From assembly GCA_019794795.1 (NCBI GenBank), contig JAIMFC010000003.1, forward strand, positions 1 through 64,000: DNA of 64,000 bases, read 5' to 3'. The DNA is from Streptococcus gallolyticus. GTDB taxonomy: Bacteria > Bacillota > Bacilli > Lactobacillales > Streptococcaceae. Shown in pieces: positions 50,838-59,271 of this stretch (positions are counted from its first letter, which is position 1; each line of letters opens with the position of its first letter). Under the pieces are notes generated by a model that was not told the DNA's origin, made no database searches, and saw nothing but the letters and a program-made list of their open reading frames with translations. Made by a program: the position numbers and the translations under genes.

Positions 50838-52193
50838 TTGGCAGAAATAGATGAATTGCGTGTGCAACCACAGGATATTCTAGCGGAGCAGTCCGTTCTT
50901 GGAGCAATTTTTATTGATGAGGGCAAGCTGGTTTTTGTGCGGGAGTATATTGAGGCAGACGACTTTTTCAAGTATGCCCATAAGATTATTTTCCGTTCCA
51001 TGATTGCATTAGCTGATCGAAATGAAGCAATCGATGCAACGACCATGCGAAATTATCTAGCCAGTCACGGAGATTTAGAAAATGTAGGTGGTCTGGGTTA
51101 TCTCGCTGAAATCATCAACTCCGTTCCAACGTCTGCTAATGCGGAATATTATGCAAAAATTGTTGCTGAAAAGGCTAATCTGCGGAAGTTGATTGAGCGT
51201 TTGACAGAGTCTGTCAATGCGGCTTATGACGGGGCAGATGGTTCAGATGACATTATTGCTCAGGCTGAAAAGGCACTGATTGATGTTAGTGAAGGTTCTA
51301 GTCGTAGTGGTTTCAAGCGGATTGATGATGTCCTCAATCTTAACTTTGAGAATTTGGAAATTCGTTCCCAACAGACTTCGTCCATTACAGGGATTGCGAC
51401 GGGATATCCGGCTCTGGATGCGATGACGACTGGTTTACATGAAGAAGAATTGATTATTCTGGCAGCTCGTCCTGCGGTCGGTAAGACGGCCTTTGCTTTA
51501 AATATCGCTCAAAATATTGGAACCAAGTTAGGGAAGACGGTAGCTATCTTTTCTTTGGAAATGGGTGCGGAGAGCTTGGTTGACCGTATGTTGGCCTCTG
51601 AGGGAGTTATTAACTCGCGCTCCATTCGTACAGGTCAGTTGACGGATGAAGAGTGGCAGAAACTTATGATTGCGCAAGCCAATCTGGCGCGTGCCAGCAT
51701 TTACATTGATGATACGCCAGGTATCAAGATTACCGAAATTCGTTCACGTTCACGGAAATTGGCTCAAGAAACAGGTAATTTGGGCTTGATTCTCATCGAC
51801 TATTTGCAGTTGATTACGGGAACTGGTCGTGAAAATCGTCAACAAGAGGTTTCTGAGATTTCGCGTCAGTTGAAAATTTTGGCTAAGGAATTGAAAGTTC
51901 CAGTTATTGCCCTCAGTCAGCTTTCTCGTGGAGTGGAACAACGCCAAGACAAGCGCCCTGTTTTGTCTGATATTCGTGAGTCGGGTTCTATTGAGCAGGA
52001 TGCTGATATCGTAGCTTTCCTTTATCGTGATGACTACTATGAACGCGGTGAGCAGGAAGAGGGCGGTATTCCCAACAATACGGTAGAAGTGATTATCGAG
52101 AAGAACCGTTCTGGTGCGCGTGGTACCGTGGAACTCATGTTCCAAAAAGAATATAATAAATTTGCAAGTATTTCCAAAATGGAGGAAGGATAA
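50838..52193 (+). CDS. dnaB: Replicative DNA helicase DnaB
   Basis: Ring helicase of the fork (called dnaC in Bacillus). It starts with TTG 50838-50840 after GGAGG; 451 residues. An N-terminal DnaB domain (PQDILAEQSVLGAIFIDEGKL), then the RecA-like domain with Walker A ARPAVGKTAFALNIA and Walker B LILIDYLQLI, arginine-rich DnaB motif KNRSGARGTVELMF near the end. Confidence 0.97.
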   Translation: MAEIDELRVQPQDILAEQSVLGAIFIDEGKLVFVREYIEADDFFKYAHKIIFRSMIALADRNEAIDATTMRNYLASHGDLENVGGLGYLAEIINSVPTSANAEYYAKIVAEKANLRKLIERLTESVNAAYDGADGSDDIIAQAEKALIDVSEGSSRSGFKRIDDVLNLNFENLEIRSQQTSSITGIATGYPALDAMTTGLHEEELIILAARPAVGKTAFALNIAQNIGTKLGKTVAIFSLEMGAESLVDRMLASEGVINSRSIRTGQLTDEEWQKLMIAQANLARASIYIDDTPGIKITEIRSRSRKLAQETGNLGLILIDYLQLITGTGRENRQQEVSEISRQLKILAKELKVPVIALSQLSRGVEQRQDKRPVLSDIRESGSIEQDADIVAFLYRDDYYERGEQEEGGIPNNTVEVIIEKNRSGARGTVELMFQKEYNKFASISKMEEG

Positions 52194-52196
52194 ACA

Positions 52197-52448
52197 ATGA
52201 GTGACGCATTTACAGATGTTGCCAAAATGAAACAAATCAAGCAAGAAATCAAAGACCATGAAGGTCAAGTGGTTGAATTGACCCTTGAAAATGGTCGGAA
52301 ACGTGAAAAAAATAAGCAAGGACGTATTATTGAGGTTTATCAATCTCTCTTTATCGTTGAGTATGAAGATCCAAATAATACCTTTGTAGAATCGTACACC
52401 TATTCCGATATTTTGACGGAGAAGATTTTAATTCATTATTTAGACTAA
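52197..52448 (+). CDS. veg: Veg family protein
   Basis: 83 residues, starting 3 bases after dnaB: KQEIKDHEGQVVELTLENGRKREKNKQGRIIEVYQSLFIVEY is the Veg/DUF1021 SH3-like pattern with ENGRKR. In B. subtilis Veg stimulates biofilm matrix genes; in streptococci the role is unclear. A terminator follows the stop at once. Confidence 0.88.
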   Translation: MSDAFTDVAKMKQIKQEIKDHEGQVVELTLENGRKREKNKQGRIIEVYQSLFIVEYEDPNNTFVESYTYSDILTEKILIHYLD

Positions 52449-52482
52449 AAGGCTTTACAAAGCCTTTTTCTTTTGTTATACT
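52448..52482 (+). promoter_or_regulatory. veg terminator fused with rpsD promoter
   Basis: Terminator stem AAAGGCTT/AAGCCTTT (52448-52455, 52460-52467) with TTTTT. The rpsD promoter uses TTTACA (52454-52459), which is in the hairpin loop, a 17-base spacer and the extended -10 TGTTATACT (TATACT 52477-52482). Confidence 0.75.
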
Positions 52483-52489
52483 AAACTTT

Positions 52490-52637
52490 GTGCGAAATAA
52501 CAGCATGAAAACATGAAACTCGTCAACAGAGGCCTTGAAAAACAAGTAACCTTGGCTGTTTAGGCGAAGGGTTTCTGCACGAATCAGGGTTTTCTAATTC
52601 GTTATTTCCTACAAATATATTTTATTTATAGGAGGAC
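52490..52637 (+). promoter_or_regulatory. Structured rpsD leader (candidate S4 autoregulatory leader)
   Basis: About 150 transcribed bases without an ORF. GAAATAAC (52494-52501) can pair with GTTATTTC (52601-52608), closing a roughly 100-base structured domain (with local helices such as GGCCTTG/CAAGTAACC-type pairing) just before the rpsD ribosome site. S4 represses its own mRNA in other Firmicutes; this leader is a candidate, but I cannot match it to a named RNA family. Confidence 0.5.
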
Positions 52638-52643
52638 ATGAAA

Positions 52644-53255
52644 ATGTCACGTTATACAGGTCCATCATGGAAACAATCACGTCGTCTTGGCTTGTCACTT
52701 ACAGGCTCAGGTAAAGAATTGGCACGTCGTAACTACGTACCAGGTCAACACGGTCCAAACAACCGTAGCAAACTTTCAGAATACGGTTTGCAATTGGCTG
52801 AGAAACAAAAATTGCGTTTCTCTTACGGTTTGGGTGAAAAACAATTCCGTAACTTGTTCGTACAAGCTACTAAAGTAAAAGAAGGAACTATCGGTTTCAA
52901 CTTCATGCTTTTGTTGGAACGTCGTTTGGATAACGTTGTTTACCGTCTTGGTTTGGCTACTACTCGTCGTCAAGCTCGTCAATTCGTTAACCACGGTCAC
53001 ATCCTTGTTGACGGAAAACGCGTTGATATCCCTTCATACCGCGTAACTCCAGGTCAAGTGATCTCAGTTCGTGAAAAATCATTGAAAGTTCCAGCTATCC
53101 TTGAAGCTGTTGAAGCAATCGTTGGACGTCCAGCTTTTGTATCATTCGATGCTGAAAAATTGGAAGGTTCATTGACTCGTTTGCCAGAACGTGATGAAAT
53201 CAACCCAGAAATCAACGAAGCACTTGTCGTTGAATTCTACAACAAAATGCTCTAA
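52644..53255 (+). CDS. rpsD: 30S ribosomal protein S4
   Basis: Preferred start ATG 52644 ([19 protein letters not shown]), 203 residues, 8 bases after GGAGG; another ATG two codons earlier is too close to the site. Contains [11 protein letters not shown], the S4 RNA-binding region [34 protein letters not shown]. Codon use is that of a highly expressed gene. Its 3' end borders the integrated element. Confidence 0.98.
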   Translation: MSRYTGPSWKQSRRLGLSLTGSGKELARRNYVPGQHGPNNRSKLSEYGLQLAEKQKLRFSYGLGEKQFRNLFVQATKVKEGTIGFNFMLLLERRLDNVVYRLGLATTRRQARQFVNHGHILVDGKRVDIPSYRVTPGQVISVREKSLKVPAILEAVEAIVGRPAFVSFDAEKLEGSLTRLPERDEINPEINEALVVEFYNKML

Positions 53256-53273
53256 TTTTAAGAAATATCTTAC

Positions 53274-53300
53274 AGAAAGCCTACAACAGTGGGCTTTTTG
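53274..53300 (+). terminator. rpsD terminator at the element junction
   Basis: AAAGCC-tacaacagtg-GGCTTT stem followed by TTGCTTTG. It lies between rpsD and the integrase stop at 53308, so the left attachment site should be in or close to this 53256-53310 stretch. Confidence 0.75.
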
Positions 53301-53307
53301 CTTTGTC

Positions 53308-54516
53308 TTAAAATGTTGATTTCTGGGTTTGCTCCCCTTTTTGCTCCCCCTGGAGTGCTTTTAGTGCTGTTTCGTAAAACGAGACGGCTTTTTTTGCGTT
53401 CTCTTTTGAGAGATGGCTATAAATATCCATTGTCATGGATAGAGTGGAATGACCTAGACGGTGTTGCAGTTCCTTGTAAGGTATTCCAGAATTAAGCAGT
53501 AAACTAGCGTGGGTATGGCGAAAACCGTGAAAGCCAATGTTAGATACTCCAGCACGTTTGAAGTGAGTCCTTAGCCGTGTAGCTAGAGTTTTATTTTTGG
53601 GGTAGTCATGGATAAAGTCCGAAAATACAACCGTTTCAGTCTGCCCTAACTTCCAGGCTTCCTGAATTTGTCTAAGCTGGTAGGCTTTCAGCATGGTAAT
53701 AGTATCCTGGTCTATATCTATATCCCGATAGCTTGCTTTTGATTTTGGGCTATTGATTTGCCCTAGATGGTTTAGTGTCTTGGTAATGCTAATAGTTGCA
53801 TTCTCCAGGTCAATATCAGACCAACTAAGTGCTAGGGCTTCATTGATACGGCAACCAGTGGCCAGCAAGAACTTGTATAGGGTGGCTTCATACAGATTTC
53901 TGTACTTGGCCAGATCCAACCCTCCCAGGTAGTCGAGAAACTTTTTTAGGTCTTGATTATCAAAATGCTTGACCTTTTTTCTTTTAGCCTTCTGAGTGTT
54001 ACGAGGTAGGACGACATCACGCGCAGGGTTAGAAGATATTGCTTGCATAGTTACACCATACTGTAATATACGTTTGTTAAGCGCGTGGATCTTGTCATAA
54101 TGCAGATAAGCTCCAGGCTCCCCCTTGTTGGTCTTGTCAGCCAGTTTGTTAACTATGCTTTGAATGAGTGGAGTAGTCAGCTTATCGAGCTTATAGACCC
54201 CAAAGAGTGGCAAAACATGGTTATCTAGCAGTCTCTTAATATTGTCTTGCGTGTTTGGTTTGACAGTGTACTTGTAACTTTCCCACCAAAGTTCAGCTAA
54301 TTCTTGATAACTTGCTATTGACGTAGCTTGAAACCTGGTGAATCCGTCTTGTTGGAAGGCTATTTTTTCTTGTCGGGCTTTCTGCTTAACCTCCTTTTGT
54401 GTCCTACCCGTTACTTTGGTCTTTACTTTCTTACCCGTTACCTGGTCAACTCCCAGATATACACTAGCGCGGTACACAGTAGCACCGTTTTTCTTTTTTA
54501 CTTCAGTTATTTTCAT
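53308..54516 (-). CDS. int: Tyrosine-type integrase
   Basis: 402 residues: N-terminal arm-binding domain (ASVYLGVDQVTGKKVKTKVTGRTQKEVKQKA), SAM-like core-binding domain, and catalytic domain with Arg in LLATGCRINEALAL, H-x-x-R in GFHGFRHTHASLLL (about 332) and Tyr in TMDIYSHL (about 367). Integrates the element next to rpsD. A 24-base sequence repeated elsewhere in the element (54534-54557) lies just upstream of its start. Confidence 0.95.
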   Translation of the reverse strand: MKITEVKKKNGATVYRASVYLGVDQVTGKKVKTKVTGRTQKEVKQKARQEKIAFQQDGFTRFQATSIASYQELAELWWESYKYTVKPNTQDNIKRLLDNHVLPLFGVYKLDKLTTPLIQSIVNKLADKTNKGEPGAYLHYDKIHALNKRILQYGVTMQAISSNPARDVVLPRNTQKAKRKKVKHFDNQDLKKFLDYLGGLDLAKYRNLYEATLYKFLLATGCRINEALALSWSDIDLENATISITKTLNHLGQINSPKSKASYRDIDIDQDTITMLKAYQLRQIQEAWKLGQTETVVFSDFIHDYPKNKTLATRLRTHFKRAGVSNIGFHGFRHTHASLLLNSGIPYKELQHRLGHSTLSMTMDIYSHLSKENAKKAVSFYETALKALQGEQKGEQTQKSTF

Positions 54517-54666
54517 GATATATCCTTTCCATCAGCAGGCAAGCTATAAAGGTTTTATCATGCGTAGAGCTACGAGAATAGCTCTATTTTCGTTTGTTTT
54601 GGTTGGGTAGGGTAAATATGCCAATCAAGAGTAGAATGCGAATATGGGGCTTATATGGGTTTGTTT

Positions 54667-55521
54667 TTACATATCATCAAATAGCGAAAGTTGGTTATTA
54701 TCAGGCTGTTTTTCAAGTTCTTTCTGCTTCTTTTTCAAGTCTTGAATGCTTTCATGAGGAGTAGGGAGGTTTTCAGGCATGGTATTGCCTAACTCTCTCA
54801 TTGTCTGCCTAACAGTACGGCCAACAGCAAAATGCGTTTTATTAGCATTTTCAGCTCCTTGGATATTTTCACGGCGTAGTTTTTCGTCTGTTTGTGTGGC
54901 ACGGAATAGGTTTGCTGCTAACTCAATGCTACCCATATAGTCGAGAATATGCTCCTTGTCTGCAAGTTCTTTTTTATCGTGTATATCTTGCATTGTCATA
55001 CCGCCATAAAGTCCCATGTAACCAGCATTATGAAATTCACCGAAGTTTGTAACTCCAGCATTTCCAGCAGCTTGAGAAAGTGATTTGTTATGGCGCTTAA
55101 TTTCATCACGAATAGCTATACGTTTTTGATCTTCAGTTAGTCGATTAAAGTCATCTTGTAATTCTTGTTGGCGGGTTTTAATAGCAAAATATGATTGGCC
55201 CAAAGCAATGACTTCTTTTCTAGGATCACCATTTTGGACAATCAAATAGCAGGCATAACGAGAGAGTTTTATATCTGCTATTTCACGCGCTCCAAAATTA
55301 AGCTGTACAGTTTTGTTGACGTCAACAAAATTGGCAACCATGCGCTTTCCAGAGTTTTCACAAGCTAATTTAGCTTTGTCAATAACTTGGTTAAAGTTAC
55401 GCCATTCAGTGTATTCTAAAACGGTTTGTAGTTCACGAGCGTACCAAAACTCTACACCGTTTTCGTCTATGCGTTTGATATTTTCAAAAGTTAATTCATC
55501 ATAATGTTGTAAATCGTTCAT
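54667..55521 (-). CDS. dinD: DinD-like DNA-damage-inducible protein (BRO-N/DinD family)
   Basis: 284 residues closely following the E. coli DinD pattern over the full length: EFWYARELQTVLEYTEWRNF (BRO-N-like start), LSRYACYLIVQNGDPRKEVIALGQSYFAIKTR, GYMGLYGGMTMQDIH and MGSIELAANLFRATQTDEKLRRE, ending in TMPENLPTPHESI. E. coli DinD inhibits RecA filaments. Here it is in the lysogeny module of the element between integrase and repressor, so it may influence induction. Ends with a QLSLF motif (QLSLFDDM), resembling a sliding-clamp-binding peptide. Confidence 0.88.
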   Translation of the reverse strand: MNDLQHYDELTFENIKRIDENGVEFWYARELQTVLEYTEWRNFNQVIDKAKLACENSGKRMVANFVDVNKTVQLNFGAREIADIKLSRYACYLIVQNGDPRKEVIALGQSYFAIKTRQQELQDDFNRLTEDQKRIAIRDEIKRHNKSLSQAAGNAGVTNFGEFHNAGYMGLYGGMTMQDIHDKKELADKEHILDYMGSIELAANLFRATQTDEKLRRENIQGAENANKTHFAVGRTVRQTMRELGNTMPENLPTPHESIQDLKKKQKELEKQPDNNQLSLFDDM

Positions 55522-55548
55522 ATTTTTTCCTTTACAATTTTTAGGATC

Positions 55549-55890
55549 TTAACGAATCCTTTTTTTCGTTCTTAATTTAGCTTTTTCTTTCTTCCATTCC
55601 CAGCTACCGCGATATTGCAGATATTCATCAAAACCTTTGACAGTTACAAGAGATCCGCCATTTCTAAGAAACTTAGCATAGCTAGGGAAATCTCTCATCT
55701 CTCTTCTAATAGCCCCAACAGAACTTTTTGACATGCAAAACTTTTGAGATAAAAAAGCGTCATTAGTAACGTCAATCGTAAAGGTAGAATTAAAAGATCC
55801 ATTTTTTATGGCTTTTGTGACTATATCAGAAACGGTATCTTTCACAATGAATCGAAGTTCATTTTTAAATTCTTCACTAAAAATATCCAT
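55549..55890 (-). CDS. Hypothetical protein, possible DUF771/excisionase-like winged helix
   Basis: 113 residues; the C-terminal half (FLSQKFCMSKSSVGAIRREMRDFPSYAKFL, then GGSLVTVKGFDEYLQYR) looks like the helix-turn-helix plus wing of DUF771 or excisionase proteins. The C-terminus is very basic (KKEKAKLRTKKRIR). Preceded by ATAGGAGTA ribosome site. Co-directional with dinD (27 bases apart) and probably co-transcribed. DNA binding is inferred. Confidence 0.6.
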   Translation of the reverse strand: MDIFSEEFKNELRFIVKDTVSDIVTKAIKNGSFNSTFTIDVTNDAFLSQKFCMSKSSVGAIRREMRDFPSYAKFLRNGGSLVTVKGFDEYLQYRGSWEWKKEKAKLRTKKRIR

Positions 55891-56138
55891 GAGTATTACT
55901 CCTATAAAAGTGACAAGGTTTATACAAGGTCAGCGGACTTGCTGAAGCACGAGCAGAATGCTAACAAATGCTAACATACAGCAGATATAGAAGCTATGGT
56001 TGCTAAAATATACAACCTTACTTTTTCAGCAACCGACAAAATCCGACTTTTTTTCACTCCACACAGTCCACTAGAAAGCCCCTGAGAGCGTGGAATAGTT
56101 CAGTAGGGTAAATATACCCGAGAAGTGTTTGGACAGAG
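55891..56138. other. Intergenic region between repressor and dinD operon with tandem repeat
   Basis: No gene seen. Contains a perfect tandem duplication of AATGCTAACA (55957-55966, 55967-55976) and a 7-bp inverted repeat GGTTGCT/AGCAACC (about 55994 to 56025). A minus-strand TATAAA-type -10 near 55921 may start the DUF771-like/dinD transcript. Confidence 0.5.
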
Positions 56139-56648
56139 TCAATCCAAGTCAGGAAATATATATTCATACCCATCTTTCTTCATTTGCTTCAAAATCTCAA
56201 AGACATCCTCCAATGGTTCGAAAATACCCCCGTCTTTTATCGAACGACCGAAGTATTTATAGTCAGCACAATTATGCAATTCTGCAATCATAGAAGCAAA
56301 AGCATCAATTTGGACATCCGTTAATAACAATGAACAATCTATCGTAAATTTTTTAAAAGCTGATTTTATATTGTCTGATTCTAATTGATATGAATGAGTA
56401 AAAATTCTATCAGTTCGAGAGTTAGTAAGAATAATCTCATCATCATATCTTTGCGGGTTCTCACTATACCCCAACAGATATCCGACACTTACACCGAAGT
56501 GGTCAGCGAGTGCCTGGGATTTGTCTGGTTTGATAGTATTGACGCCGTTTTCCCAATTTTGGAGTGTTCTGTATGAAACACCAATTTCTTTCGCTAGAGC
56601 TTGTTGGGACAAGCCTTTTTCTTTGCGTAAAATTTTCAATCTATTCAT
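56139..56648 (-). CDS. CI-like repressor (XRE HTH)
   Basis: From ATG 56648 (MNRLKILRKEKGLSQQALA) 169 residues, preceded by AAAGGTG. N-terminal HTH (about 1-55: QALAKEIGVSYRTLQNWENG). The C-terminal part has no visible peptidase-type Ser/Lys motif, so it is not an obvious self-cleaving repressor; control may instead be by an antirepressor. The longer frame from 56789 would cross its own promoter. Divergent from the Cro-like gene. Confidence 0.85.
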   Translation of the reverse strand: MNRLKILRKEKGLSQQALAKEIGVSYRTLQNWENGVNTIKPDKSQALADHFGVSVGYLLGYSENPQRYDDEIILTNSRTDRIFTHSYQLESDNIKSAFKKFTIDCSLLLTDVQIDAFASMIAELHNCADYKYFGRSIKDGGIFEPLEDVFEILKQMKKDGYEYIFPDLD

Positions 56649-56836
56649 AATTTCAACACCTTTCACGCAAATTATAACATGACACCGAAAAAATGTACAA
56701 TATTTTTTTAAAAAGTGTTGACTACGAAAAAATAAAGTGCTATCATACAAATACAACACCGAATAACGGTGCATATCCAGCCGTAACACCTTTCAATCTA
56801 TTCAGGTTGGTTATCAAAAAGAAAGGAGAAAAGACC
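56649..56836. promoter_or_regulatory. Divergent repressor/cro promoter-operator region
   Basis: Rightward promoter: TTGACT (56718-56723), 17-base spacer, TATCAT (56741-56746). Leftward promoter: TGTACA (56699-56694) and TATAAT (56676-56671), with TG extension. An inverted repeat CACCG-AATAA-CGGTG (56757-56771) and several ACACC/GTGTT half-sites (56681-56686, 56715-56719) are candidate operators. AACACCTTTCA occurs twice, at 56655 and 56785. Confidence 0.65.
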
Positions 56837-57034
56837 ATGAGGAACAATATGCGTGTATTACTAGCCAAACGCCGTGAGAAAGTTTCACACGTTCACGAAG
56901 CTACAGGTATTTCAAAAACGACCTTAACCGCCTTGTACTACGAACGTACCAAGAAGCCAGATATTACAGTACTTCAAAAAGTCGCAAACTATTTGGGAGT
57001 GACCATCGATGAACTACTAACGCCAGAGGAATAA
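56837..57034 (+). CDS. Cro-like HTH regulator
   Basis: ATG 56837 after AAAGGAG, 65 residues (MRNNMRVLLAKRREKV), almost only an XRE HTH: VHEATGISKTTLTALYYERTKKPDITVLQKVANYLGVTIDELL. First gene of the rightward early operon. Confidence 0.85.
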   Translation: MRNNMRVLLAKRREKVSHVHEATGISKTTLTALYYERTKKPDITVLQKVANYLGVTIDELLTPEE

Positions 57035-57052
57035 GTAAGGAGCAGGCAAGCA

Positions 57053-57799
57053 ATGAGAAGGAACTACGGTAAAGTCATTGAAGAAATGCGAACCACTCAC
57101 GGGCTGAACTTGGTTACTATTGGTCAGCGTATCGGGACAGACCCCCGAACAGTTGGCAAGTGGGCGCAGGGCAAGCACCAACCCAACAAGGACAGCAGAA
57201 AGAAAATCAATAATCTATACAGAGAGGTAAAGCAGGACATGACAATGCAAAACACAATTGAACCATTTGAAGATTTTTACGACTGGTCAAAAATGAAGAA
57301 AAAGAAACCGACCACCGAAGTTATCGCTACTCAACAATTCGGAAATAAGTCTTTTGAAATTTATGGAAACAAAGACAATCCGCTTTTTATTGCTGTTGAA
57401 GTGGCTGAAATGATTGAAGTACAAAATACAACCGACTTGTTAAAAAGGATTGACGAAGATGAGAAGCTGACCTATGTAATAACTAGGGCAGGTCAAAAAC
57501 GAGAAGTGAACATGTTAACTGAGTTTGGTCTTTATGAAGTCCTATTCCAATCACGCAAACCAAAAGCCAAAGAGTTCAAGAAAGTGGTTAAAAACATCTT
57601 GAAAGAAATTCGAGTAAACGGCTATTACATGCAAGGCGAACTTATTCAAGACCAACCGCCCCAGCCAGCTATTGAGCTAAGTTCTGACATAGCATACATC
57701 AAGAACCGACTTTCAGAGTTGCAAAATATGACCACCATGGCAGATATAAAAACAGGACTAGCCAAAACTTACCGAATTGCTGAACTGATGGAAGATTAG
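57053..57799 (+). CDS. Antirepressor-like protein: N-terminal HTH plus BRO-N domain
   Basis: 248 residues. N-terminus (1-60) is an HTH of the phage type (GLNLVTIGQRIGTDPRTVGKWAQGKHQPNKDSRKK); about 90-190 is a BRO-N domain (FEIYGNKDNPLFIAVEVAEMIEVQNTTDLLKRIDEDEK...NMLTEFGLYEVLFQSRKPKAKEFKKVV). The C-terminal segment could be coiled coil. BRO proteins in phages act as antirepressors. The ribosome site lies in AAGGAGCAGGCAAGCAATG, a motif repeated in the element. Confidence 0.85.
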   Translation: MRRNYGKVIEEMRTTHGLNLVTIGQRIGTDPRTVGKWAQGKHQPNKDSRKKINNLYREVKQDMTMQNTIEPFEDFYDWSKMKKKKPTTEVIATQQFGNKSFEIYGNKDNPLFIAVEVAEMIEVQNTTDLLKRIDEDEKLTYVITRAGQKREVNMLTEFGLYEVLFQSRKPKAKEFKKVVKNILKEIRVNGYYMQGELIQDQPPQPAIELSSDIAYIKNRLSELQNMTTMADIKTGLAKTYRIAELMED

Positions 57800-57811
57800 T
57801 GAGGAGCAAGC

Positions 57812-58432
57812 ATGGAATTAGTTTACATGGACGGACGGAAAGAGCCGTATACATTGAGCAGTATTATTTCAGATAATGCTGAAATAACTCATCACGCAGT
57901 GAAAGAACAAATTAGAAAGCACTTAGCGGAGCTTGAAAAATTCGGAAAGGTTGCATTTAAAATGACACCTTTAGAAAGTGGACAAAGTAAACGCGACTAC
58001 ATTCTAAACGAACAACAAGCGACTTTACTCATTACATTCTTGAGAAACACCGCCCCAGTTATTGCTTTCAAGTCAGCACTAGTCAAAGCATTCTTTGAAA
58101 TGCGTGACGAGGTGGCACAATTTCGCTATCAGAGGGCATTAGAGAAGCCAAAGCGCAAGGCATTGCATGAAGCTATTGAAGAATGGGAGAATGCACCAAA
58201 ACACGCGCACAGCACGGTTACAAATTTGTTGCTAAAAGGAACTACTGGAATGAATAAGCGCCAGTTAGTGGCAAAGCGTGGCGGTCATAATGGTATCGAT
58301 AGCTTAACAAGTTGTGAGATGAAACGGTATCAAGCACTAGAAGATATGGCTATCGCTATGATTAACCTAGGCATGAGTTACCAAGATATTAAAAACATGG
58401 TATTCAGAAAAAACGCACCACAAGGCGCGTGA
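57812..58432 (+). CDS. Rha-family phage regulatory protein
   Basis: 206 residues. The N-terminal half is Rha-like: ISDNAEITHHAVKEQIRKHLAELEKFG and the RDYILNEQQATLLITFLRNTAPVIAFKSALVKAFFEMR core. C-terminal ORF6C-like segment (KRKALHEAIEEWENAPKHAHSTVTNLLLKGTTGMNKRQL). Rha interferes with phage growth in some hosts; often found beside antirepressors. Starts 12 bases after the BRO gene. Confidence 0.85.
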   Translation: MELVYMDGRKEPYTLSSIISDNAEITHHAVKEQIRKHLAELEKFGKVAFKMTPLESGQSKRDYILNEQQATLLITFLRNTAPVIAFKSALVKAFFEMRDEVAQFRYQRALEKPKRKALHEAIEEWENAPKHAHSTVTNLLLKGTTGMNKRQLVAKRGGHNGIDSLTSCEMKRYQALEDMAIAMINLGMSYQDIKNMVFRKNAPQGA

Positions 58433-58705
58433 GAGCAACAAAAAAGGCTTAGCAATAACCACACCGCACAGCCTTTCCGAAATACAATCTAAAACACAAT
58501 AAGCAGGCAAGCTATAAGGGTTTTAGAATATGATATGGCTATATTATAGCATATCTACGACACTTTGACCAGACGGAGGGCGCTATCCCTTAAAACTAGC
58601 ACACTATTTCAAATGTTCGCCAACTTGGGGCAACCGCCCAGCGTTTGGATAGTGTTGAATCGTATAGTAAAAACCAATTACACACAAAAAATAAGGAGAT
58701 ACACA
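58433..58705 (+). promoter_or_regulatory. Intergenic control region before the replication module
   Basis: No gene. AAAGGCT/AGCCTTT hairpin (about 58443-58476); copy 2 of the 24-base repeat (58502-58525); a near-palindrome GATATGGCTATA/TTATAGCATATC (about 58533-58556) containing TATATT-like -10 candidates; then a region without further signals up to the AAGGAGA ribosome site of the next gene. Likely a terminator followed by a promoter. Confidence 0.45.
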
Positions 58706-59044
58706 ATGGTGAATTCGCCATTCAGCTTAGACCACTACACCAGAGAGGAAAAAGAAATGTTTCAGAAACGCCAACAATCTAAGGAAACAGCGGATATTTT
58801 TTTCAAAGAATTATTTAATCAAAGTATTTCTTGGAAGATTGTGGCGAATGTGATGGCTGTTTTTATCAGTACTCACGGAAAAAGCGCGACATCTTTTGAA
58901 GAAGCTTGGAATGACTTAGATTATCAGAACGCCATAGACATTGTTTTTAGGGCAATAAATGACCTTCCTTGTAAGAGTAAAGACAAGGGAGAAAAAGAAA
59001 GGTTTCTCAATCGGAATTACAAAAGATTAAGAGCAATTACCTAG
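58706..59044 (+). CDS. Hypothetical phage-type protein
   Basis: ATG 58706 after AAGGAGA; 112 residues (MVNSPFSLDHYTREEKEMF...). Charged, mostly helical, no membrane segment; FFKELFNQSISWKIVANVMAVFISTHGKSATSFEEAWNDL suggests a small helical domain. Not recognised. The frame extends upstream to 58565 but without a ribosome site. Confidence 0.65.
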   Translation: MVNSPFSLDHYTREEKEMFQKRQQSKETADIFFKELFNQSISWKIVANVMAVFISTHGKSATSFEEAWNDLDYQNAIDIVFRAINDLPCKSKDKGEKERFLNRNYKRLRAIT

Positions 59045-59058
59045 GGAGGACTTAAAAA

Positions 59059-59262
59059 ATGCAAGAACTCAATCTAACACTGGAACAGTCCTTGAGCTTG
59101 ATTGTTATCTTGTTCCCTGTAGTTATCTACTTATGGCATCATTTAGGCACATATCAGCTCCATAGCAAACCGAAAACCAAGCTAGAGGGTAAACATACCA
59201 GACCCCTGACTAATGCGAATTATGGGGCTTATATTCAATCACAAGGCAGATATTACAACTAG
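59059..59262 (+). CDS. Small membrane protein of the element
   Basis: 67 residues with one hydrophobic segment (about 11-27, LSLIVILFPVVIYLWHH) and a basic tail rich in Lys and Asn. Preceded by AGGGAGG. Function unknown; phage satellites often carry such small membrane proteins. Confidence 0.65.
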   Translation: MQELNLTLEQSLSLIVILFPVVIYLWHHLGTYQLHSKPKTKLEGKHTRPLTNANYGAYIQSQGRYYN

Positions 59263-59271
59263 GGGGAACCT

